From Candidatus Rokubacteria bacterium RIFCSPLOWO2_02_FULL_72_37 (lineage in GTDB: Bacteria; Methylomirabilota; Methylomirabilia; Rokubacteriales; CSP1-6): DNA of 20,236 nt. Under the pieces are notes generated by a model. It made no database searches, was not told the origin of the DNA, and saw only the letters and a program-made list of their open reading frames with translations. The DNA lies in contig MGCE01000202.1 in assembly GCA_001790315.1 (NCBI GenBank), positions 1 through 20,236 on the forward strand, given 5' to 3'. This document shows positions 15,500-20,236 of the stretch, in pieces (position 1 is the first letter of the stretch; every line of letters starts with the position of its first letter). Position numbers and translations under genes: made by a program.

Positions 15500-16662
15500 G
15501 GCTCACGCCCGTAGATCATGACCACGTGCTCGCCCATGCCGCTGTTGTTGTGCGTGAGCCCGAGCGAGGCGTCCGTCACCTGCCGGGCGCCGGCCTCGCC
15601 GCGGAGCTGGACGAACACCTCCGCGGCCTGGGCCACGCCGGTCGCCCCGAGCGGGTGGCCGCAGCCGATGAGCCCGCCGCGCGGATTGACGACGACGTCG
15701 CCGCCGTAGTCGCTCCGCCCCGCCGCGACGAACGGCCCGGCCTCGCCCTTCCTGCAAAAGCCGAGCTCCTCGTACGCGATCAGCTCGGCGATCGCGAAGC
15801 AGTCGTGGACCTCGGCGAGGTCCACCTCGTGCGGCCCGACGCCCGCCATCGCGTACGCGGCTTGCGCCGCGCGCCTCATCGCCGGCCAGTGGGCGTAGTC
15901 CTCGTGGAGGGAGGTGAGCTGAAAGCCGTCGAGCGCCTGGCCGGTGCCGCGGATCCAGACCGGCGTGTCGGTGAGCGCGCGGGCCCGGTCCTCGCTCGCG
16001 AGCAGGACCGCCGCCGCGCCGTCGGTGATCGGCGAGCACATGAACAAACGCAGGGGCGTCGAGATCATGCGCGAGCAGAGCACCTGCTCGAGCGTCGCGC
16101 CCTTGGTGAAGTGCGCGTTCGGGTTCTTCGCGGCGTGGGTGTGGTTCTTCACGCCGACGAGCGCGAGCTGCTCCTCGCTCGTGCCGTACGCGGCCATGTG
16201 CCGCTGCGCCGCGAGCGCGAAGCACGGCGGCGCGGTGAGGCCGAACGCCGCCTCCCACTCGCGGTCGACGCCGGTGCCCATGTTGAGGATCGCCTCGTCG
16301 CCCGACGGTTGGTTGAGCTTCTCGACGCCGAGGACCATGACGAGATCGGCGAGCCCCGCCGCGATGAACGCGTACGCGTAGCGGATCCCCACCGTGCCCG
16401 AGGCGCACATGTGCTCGGTCCGAGCGCTGAGCGCGCTCGGCCGGATGCCGAGTGCCTCCGCGGCGAGCGAGGAGATGTGCGACTGAAATGCCGTGCGCTC
16501 GGGCATGACGGATCCGACGACCAGCCCCTCGACGTCCTTCGGCAGGACGCCGGGTGTCGCGTCGAAGCACGCCTTGCCCGCCTCCCAGACGAGGTCCCGG
16601 TACGTCGCCTTCCGCACGCCGAACTTGGAGACTCCGGCGCCGACCAGCGCGACCTTCCTCAT
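15496..16662 (-). CDS. Thiolase family protein (SCP2/acetyl-CoA acetyltransferase-like)
   Basis: Expected to cleave a beta-ketoacyl-CoA with CoA, or to run the reverse Claisen condensation. It has 388 residues from ATG 16662. The nucleophilic Cys86 in EHMCASG, His286 in VHDCFAIAE, and GGLIGCGHPLGATG with Cys334 and His336 are all present. This argues for a working thiolase rather than a DUF35-coupled aldolase of the Ltp2 type, which lacks the nucleophile. I chose ATG 16662 over GTG 16671 because AGGAGG lies 8 bases from the ATG but directly abuts the GTG. It lies 30 bases after the PF06684 gene and overlaps the DUF35 gene by GTGA. The closest family branch is non-specific lipid-transfer-like thiolases; the acyl chain is unknown. 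Confidence 0.93.
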   Translation of the reverse strand: MRKVALVGAGVSKFGVRKATYRDLVWEAGKACFDATPGVLPKDVEGLVVGSVMPERTAFQSHISSLAAEALGIRPSALSARTEHMCASGTVGIRYAYAFIAAGLADLVMVLGVEKLNQPSGDEAILNMGTGVDREWEAAFGLTAPPCFALAAQRHMAAYGTSEEQLALVGVKNHTHAAKNPNAHFTKGATLEQVLCSRMISTPLRLFMCSPITDGAAAVLLASEDRARALTDTPVWIRGTGQALDGFQLTSLHEDYAHWPAMRRAAQAAYAMAGVGPHEVDLAEVHDCFAIAELIAYEELGFCRKGEAGPFVAAGRSDYGGDVVVNPRGGLIGCGHPLGATGVAQAAEVFVQLRGEAGARQVTDASLGLTHNNSGMGEHVVMIYGREP

Positions 16663-16670
16663 CGCCTCCA

Positions 16671-16676
16671 CCTCCT
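16671..16676 (-). promoter_or_regulatory. Ribosome binding site deciding the thiolase start
   Basis: AGGAGG on the minus strand, within a run of GGAGG repeats. It is 8 bases from ATG 16662, an ideal distance, but touches the alternative GTG 16671. It therefore supports the shorter protein. Confidence 0.65.
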
Positions 16677-16692
16677 CCGGCGCGTCATCGCC

Positions 16693-17238
16693 TCACAGGG
16701 CCGCGCGGCCCTGCCCGACCCGCGGATGGGGCCGCCCACCGTCGGCGACCGCGACCACGACCACGATCTCGTCCGGCCGCGGAGCGTCGGGCACCATGAC
16801 CGTCATCGTGTCGAAGTGATCGAACGACCACACGTTGTCCTTGTGGCCGAGCGGCACGTCGATCGGGGTGCCCGGCGCGGCGACCTTGACGTTCGAGGGG
16901 ATGATCGCCTCGCCGCCGCCCACGGCCGCGCGCATCGGCTTGCCGAGTGTGGGATGGAGCAGGGCGCCGCCGTGCTCCATCTCGCCGCGCGTGCCGACGA
17001 GGGCCGCCTTGCCGTAGGAGACCGCCGGGCCGCCCAGCAGCTCCATCGCGCGCTTCATCAGGAGCGCGCCAACCTCGAGCGCGGTGTCGAACATCGGCGA
17101 GAGGTCGGTCACGAAGCGGCCCGCGTAGGGATTCGCGAGCACGGCCAGGCCGGCCACGCGCCGCACGGGACGCGCGAGCGGCACGCCCGCGTCCGTCAGC
17201 ACGGTGTCCTCGACGTAGAGCGTCCGGCGTACGTCCAT
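16693..17238 (-). CDS. PF06684 'amino acid synthesis' (DUF1185) family protein
   Basis: Conserved protein of unknown biochemical function; the family name is historical and crystal structures have not settled a reaction. It has 181 residues and covers the whole domain: VRRVAGLAVLANPYAGRFVT at 26-45 followed by DLSP, YGKAALVGTRGEMEHGGALL at 75-94 with HP, the Gly-rich VGGGEAIIPSN at 106-116, PLGHKDN, HFDTMTV, and the terminal DAPRPDEIVVVVAVADGGRP at 151-170 followed by HPR. Conserved His, Glu and Lys residues in the GEMEH and YGK motifs look like an active or binding site. ATG 17238 has AGGAGG 5 bases upstream. It lies 17 bases after acyl-CoA dehydrogenase 2 and 30 bases before the thiolase. 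The context points to CoA-ester or amide catabolism rather than amino acid synthesis. Confidence 0.88.
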   Translation of the reverse strand: MDVRRTLYVEDTVLTDAGVPLARPVRRVAGLAVLANPYAGRFVTDLSPMFDTALEVGALLMKRAMELLGGPAVSYGKAALVGTRGEMEHGGALLHPTLGKPMRAAVGGGEAIIPSNVKVAAPGTPIDVPLGHKDNVWSFDHFDTMTVMVPDAPRPDEIVVVVAVADGGRPHPRVGQGRAAL

Positions 17239-17243
17239 CGTCA

Positions 17244-17249
17244 CCTCCT
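17244..17249 (-). promoter_or_regulatory. Ribosome binding site of the PF06684 gene
   Basis: AGGAGG on the minus strand, 5 bases before ATG 17238 and within the 17-base spacer after the acyl-CoA dehydrogenase 2 stop. It fixes the start of the short protein. Confidence 0.65.
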
Positions 17250-17255
17250 CAGATG

Positions 17256-18416
17256 TCATCCGAATACCTGACCACGGTCCCAGTCGAGCTCGCGTCCGAT
17301 CACCACTTTCAGGATTTCGGACGTGCCGCCGCCGGGGAGCAGGAAGCGCGCGTCCCGGAAGTACCGCTGCACCGGGTACTCGTCGGCGAGGCCGTACGAG
17401 GCGAAGATGCGCGCGGCCTCGTCGGTCACCCGCACCGCCGTCTCCGAGGCCAGGAGCTTCGCCATCGCCGCCTCGCGGGCGACGGGGTGTCCCGCGTCGA
17501 GCCGCGCCGCGGCCTGGTACGTCACGAGCGCGGCCGCGTGGAGCGCCGTCAGCATGTCGGCGAGCTTGAAGGCGATCGCCTGGTGCTCGACGATCGGCTT
17601 CCCGAACGCGACGCGCTCGCGCGCGTAAGCGAGCGCGGCGGCGTAGGCGGCGCGCGCGAGGCCCGTCGAGATCGCCGCCGTCATCACCCGGATCTCCGCG
17701 AGGATCCCGCCGATCTTCTCGACACCGCCCGCCTCGCCGCCGAGCAGGTGCTCCTCCGGCACCTCGACGTCCTCGAGCAGGATCTCGCCGGTCTCCGAGG
17801 CGCGCACCGACATCTTCCCGATCTTTCGTCCCGGCGTGATCCCCCGCATCGTCGCCCGGTCGAGCAGGAACAGCGCGATGTTCTTCAAGCCGCGCTCGCC
17901 CGACGTCTTCGCCGCGACGGTCAGCACGTCGGCGACGGGGGCGCTGGTCACCCACGTCTTGGTGCCGCGCAGCACCCAGCGGTCACCGCGCCGCTCGGCG
18001 CGCGTCGCGATGTTCGCCAGGTCCGAGCCCGCGTTCGGCTCGGTGAGCGCGAAGGTCGCCACCAGGTCACCACGGAGCGCCGGCACCAGGTATCTCTGCC
18101 GGAGGGCTTCCGACCCGAAGGCGTGGACGAAGTGGGTGCCCATGAGCGACTGCATGCAGGCCGCGGCGGCGAGCGACATCGAGCCGCGCGCCAGCTCCTC
18201 GGCGAACAGGCAGTAGGTCACCATGTCCGCGTCGGCGCCGCCGTAGGCCTCGGGGTAGCGGAGGCCGAAGTAGCCGAGCGCGCCCAGGCGCTTGAAGAGC
18301 TCGCGCGGGAACTCGGCGCGCTCGTCGAGCGCCGCGGCGACAGGAACCACCTCGGCGTCCACGAACCGGGCGACGCCCCGCCGGAACTCCTCCTGCTCCG
18401 CGGTGAAGCGGATCAT
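17256..18416 (-). CDS. Acyl-CoA dehydrogenase 2, without the usual catalytic Glu
   Basis: A flavin-dependent acyl-CoA dehydrogenase family member of 386 residues, full length. Motifs: ALTEPNAGSD at 123-132, GTKTWVTSAPVADVL at 151-165, RKIGKMSVRASET at 197-209, YARERVAFGKPIVEHQAIAF at 264-283, and the C-terminal YFRDARFLLPGGGTSEIL. In the last motif Gly363 replaces the Glu of the canonical EGT-sEI. In the isovaleryl/long-chain alternative the base sits in helix G; the exactly equivalent residue here appears to be Ile242, with Glu241 one place before it. ATG 18416 overlaps the hydantoinase B stop (ATGA). It may use Glu241 after a one-residue shift, may follow another mechanism, or may act on an unusual substrate. 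Confidence 0.92.
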   Translation of the reverse strand: MIRFTAEQEEFRRGVARFVDAEVVPVAAALDERAEFPRELFKRLGALGYFGLRYPEAYGGADADMVTYCLFAEELARGSMSLAAAACMQSLMGTHFVHAFGSEALRQRYLVPALRGDLVATFALTEPNAGSDLANIATRAERRGDRWVLRGTKTWVTSAPVADVLTVAAKTSGERGLKNIALFLLDRATMRGITPGRKIGKMSVRASETGEILLEDVEVPEEHLLGGEAGGVEKIGGILAEIRVMTAAISTGLARAAYAAALAYARERVAFGKPIVEHQAIAFKLADMLTALHAAALVTYQAAARLDAGHPVAREAAMAKLLASETAVRVTDEAARIFASYGLADEYPVQRYFRDARFLLPGGGTSEILKVVIGRELDWDRGQVFG

Positions 18417-20203
18417 CCGCGCCTCGCCTCGCGGAGGGCGGCCGTGGCGGCGAGGTCGAGCCGGAGCTCGGCTCCCGCGCCCTCGAGCGCCACCCCGTAC
18501 TCGTCGCGCGCGGCCTCGACCGACACGTAGTCGTCCAGCACGTCTTCGAGCACGAACGCCGGGTCGCGCTCGAGCGGATCGCCGTAGCCTCCGGCGCCCG
18601 CCTGCTGGAAGGAGATCACGTCGCCGTAGGCGAACTCGCGCGAGGCCTTGCCGTGCACGGGCGTCTCGCCGGCGCCCGGGTTGAGGACGGTGCGCGCGAG
18701 CGTGCCCGGCTTGCCGCCGAACAGACCATAGGGAGGAGACTTCTGGCGGTCCGTGAGGTTCGTGAGCTTGCCCTCGTCGGCCAGGAGCCGCATGTCCCGG
18801 CGGACGCCCAGGCCGCCGCGGAACCTCCCGGGCCCGCCGGAGTCGCGGATCAGCTCGAAGCGCTCGACGACGATCGGCTGGTTCGCCTCCTGGGCCTCGA
18901 CCGGGATGTTCGAGGCGTTGAACGCCCACGACATCGCCTCGCAGCCGTCCTTCGTGGCGCGCGCGCCCGTGCCCGAGAGCACCAGCTCGTAGGCGACGAA
19001 CCGGCGCTTGCGCGCGCGATCCCAACCGCCGAACGTCGGGTTCGCCATATGGGAGGCCGCCGCCGCGACGCGCTCGGGCAGGGCGGGCGCCAGAGCGCCC
19101 AGGACCGACTCGAACGTGCGGTAGCAGATGACCGCCCGTGGGCCGCCGCCGGCGGGCGGCCGAGGGTTGAGGAACGAGCCCTCCGGCGCCCGCACCGTGA
19201 CCGGCCGGAGCGCGCCCTCGTTCATCGGCCCCAGCGGGTCCGTGAGGCACTTGATCGCGGCGTACGAGTAGGAGCGCGTGTAGTTGATGTACGAGTTCAG
19301 GCCCGAGGCGGTCTGCGGGGACGAGCCCGCGTAGTCGATCACGAGCGCGTCGCCGGCCACCGTCACCGTCACCGCGACGCGGAGCGGGTCGGTCCCGGGC
19401 CCCCAGTCGTCCATGAAGTCCTCGAACGTGTAGACGCCATCGGGGATCTCGCGGATCGCCCGCCGCATGCTCGCTTCCGTGCGCGCGATGATCTCGTCCA
19501 TCGCGGCGAAGAGCGCCGCGTGCCCGTAGCGCGCGGCGAGCTCTTGCAGGCGTAGCTCGCCGACCCGCAGCGCGCTCCGCTGGGCCCGCAGGTCGCCGAG
19601 CACCTTGTCGGGTGTGCGCGTGTTCGCCGCGATGATGCCGACGATCCCCGCCTGCTCCTCGTACTCCCTCCACACCTTCGTCGGGGGGACGCGGAGCCCC
19701 TCCTGGAAGTAATCGAAGATCCCCTCGACGCCCTGGCTGCCCGGCCGCTGCCCGCCCACGTCGGTGTGATGGAGGATGTTCACCACGAAGCCGACCAGGC
19801 GGCCCTCGTGGAACGCGGGCTGCGTGATCAAGAAGTCGGGCAGGTGCCCCGAGCCGAGCAGCGGGTCGTTCAGGAGGATCGCGTCGCCCGGCCGGAGGGT
19901 CGCGGCGGGGTGCGCGGCGAGGGCGTTCTTCACTGCGAAGGACATGGCGCCCATGTGGCCCGGCGAGTATGGCCCCTGGGCGACCATGCGCCCCTGGGGG
20001 TCGAAGACCGCCACCGAGAAGTCCTGGCCCTCGCGCGCCTGCTCCGAGTACGCGGTCTTGTGCACGGTCGTGCCGATCTCGACCGCGATGGACTGCAGCG
20101 CGCCCCAGACAACGCCGAGCGTGATCGGGTCTATTGTAGCGGGGGCCGTGAGGCCGGCTCCAGCCGTGGGTGGCCTGTTCCAGGGGCGACCCGGCTCCGT
20201 CAT
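18413..20203 (-). CDS. Hydantoinase B / oxoprolinase family protein
   Basis: The family includes the B subunits of ATP-dependent hydantoinases and 5-oxoprolinases, and related subunits of acetone and acetophenone carboxylases. It has 596 residues. Homology begins at IDPITLGVVWGALQSIAVEI (24-43). Further motifs are QDFSVAVFDPQGRMVAQGPY at 60-79 followed by SPGHMG, LLNDPLLGSGHLPDF at 110-124, HHTDVGGQRPGSQGVEG at 145-161, and a C-terminal AGAGGYGDPLERDP. The start ATG 20203 has GGAG about 7 bases upstream, and no closer start codon precedes the homologous part. Residues 1-23 lie outside the family core and come in part from a local duplication. An A subunit is expected just off the right edge, ending in an ATGA overlap. 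The true reaction (ring opening or carboxylation) is undecided. Confidence 0.93.
   Translation of the reverse strand: MTEPGRPWNRPPTAGAGLTAPATIDPITLGVVWGALQSIAVEIGTTVHKTAYSEQAREGQDFSVAVFDPQGRMVAQGPYSPGHMGAMSFAVKNALAAHPAATLRPGDAILLNDPLLGSGHLPDFLITQPAFHEGRLVGFVVNILHHTDVGGQRPGSQGVEGIFDYFQEGLRVPPTKVWREYEEQAGIVGIIAANTRTPDKVLGDLRAQRSALRVGELRLQELAARYGHAALFAAMDEIIARTEASMRRAIREIPDGVYTFEDFMDDWGPGTDPLRVAVTVTVAGDALVIDYAGSSPQTASGLNSYINYTRSYSYAAIKCLTDPLGPMNEGALRPVTVRAPEGSFLNPRPPAGGGPRAVICYRTFESVLGALAPALPERVAAAASHMANPTFGGWDRARKRRFVAYELVLSGTGARATKDGCEAMSWAFNASNIPVEAQEANQPIVVERFELIRDSGGPGRFRGGLGVRRDMRLLADEGKLTNLTDRQKSPPYGLFGGKPGTLARTVLNPGAGETPVHGKASREFAYGDVISFQQAGAGGYGDPLERDPAFVLEDVLDDYVSVEAARDEYGVALEGAGAELRLDLAATAALREARRG
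20153..20183. repeat. 31-base direct repeat, copy inside the hydantoinase B gene
   Basis: Perfect 31-base match to 20206-20236, with a period of 53 bases. This copy encodes WNRPPTAGAG near the N-terminus of hydantoinase B (about residues 8-17). Confidence 0.9.
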
Positions 20204-20236
20204 GCGCCGGCTCCAGCCGTGGGTGGCCTGTTCCAG
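20200..20236 (-). CDS. Possible tail of the upstream gene (hydantoinase A?), partial
   Basis: In the frame ending at TGA 20202-20200 the last eleven codons in the window read WNRPPTAGAGA and then stop, overlapping ATG 20203 as ATGA, which is the junction style used throughout this operon. Hydantoinase A genes usually precede hydantoinase B. The fragment is too short for any family match, so identity rests on position only. The codons lie wholly within or next to the 31-base repeat. Confidence 0.3.
   Translation of the reverse strand, partial: WNRPPTAGAGA
20206..20236. repeat. 31-base direct repeat, copy upstream of the hydantoinase B start
   Basis: Perfect match to 20153-20183; it ends at the last base of the window, so the true repeat may be longer. 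It supplies the GGAG Shine-Dalgarno of ATG 20203. In the frame ending at TGA 20200 it encodes the same peptide as the other copy. Confidence 0.9.

Noticed and set aside
17239..17955. Extension of the PF06684 frame upstream to 17955
   Set aside because: The added part is Arg/Asp-rich shadow sequence of acyl-CoA dehydrogenase 2. The domain and a good Shine-Dalgarno start at ATG 17238.

Overview
The window is a densely packed, very GC-rich stretch (about 70% G+C by eye) in which every supportable gene lies on the minus strand. It holds 19 recognisable genes: 18 complete in the window and one cut by the left edge. The tail of a twentieth is probably present at the right edge. There is no non-coding stretch over about 60 bases. 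I see no tRNA, rRNA, CRISPR array, insertion sequence or convincing terminator. The gene style (many GTG starts, 4-base start/stop overlaps, several acyl-CoA dehydrogenases and CaiB/BaiF CoA-transferases, a LIV-type ABC transporter, a molybdenum hydroxylase subunit) fits an uncultivated high-GC soil or sediment bacterium, for example Rokubacteria, Methylomirabilota or a deltaproteobacterial or betaproteobacterial lineage. That placement is a guess from style, not a phylogeny.

In the direction of transcription (right to left) the order is: a probable hydantoinase A tail, hydantoinase B (20203-18413), acyl-CoA dehydrogenase 2 (18416-17256), a PF06684 'amino acid synthesis' protein (17238-16693), thiolase (16662-15496), its DUF35 partner (15499-15071), the B12-binding and catalytic subunits of a methylmalonyl-CoA-type mutase (15074-14664 and 14667-13072), a molybdopterin-binding hydroxylase subunit (13069-10799), CoA-transferase 2 (10802-9609), an opine-type dehydrogenase (9612-8503), a stand-alone V4R sensor-like protein (8506-8006), a five-gene LIV-type ABC transporter H-M-K-G-F (8009-3535), then after a 60-base gap a PaaK-like CoA ligase (3474-2203), CoA-transferase 1 (2206-1031) and acyl-CoA dehydrogenase 1 (1019 to beyond base 1).

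Ten of the 18 internal junctions are ATGA or GTGA overlaps and one more is a one-base TGATG overlap, so most of the window looks like one polycistronic, translationally coupled operon. The only plausible internal promoter is in the 60-base gap at about 3475-3534.

Read together, the genes suggest import of a carboxylated or small organic compound by the LIV-type transporter, activation to a CoA thioester by the PaaK-like ligase or the CoA-transferases, oxidation by the acyl-CoA dehydrogenases and perhaps the molybdenum hydroxylase, carbon-skeleton rearrangement by the B12 mutase, and cleavage by the thiolase/DUF35 pair. The hydantoinase/oxoprolinase-type protein may open or carboxylate the starting compound. 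The substrate is not identifiable from sequence alone. The most unusual points are the orphan molybdenum hydroxylase subunit, the V4R protein with a complete zinc-site pattern but no output domain, the split mutase with methylmalonyl-CoA-type residues, an acyl-CoA dehydrogenase lacking the usual catalytic Glu, and a 53-base tandem duplication across the hyuA/hyuB junction at the right edge.
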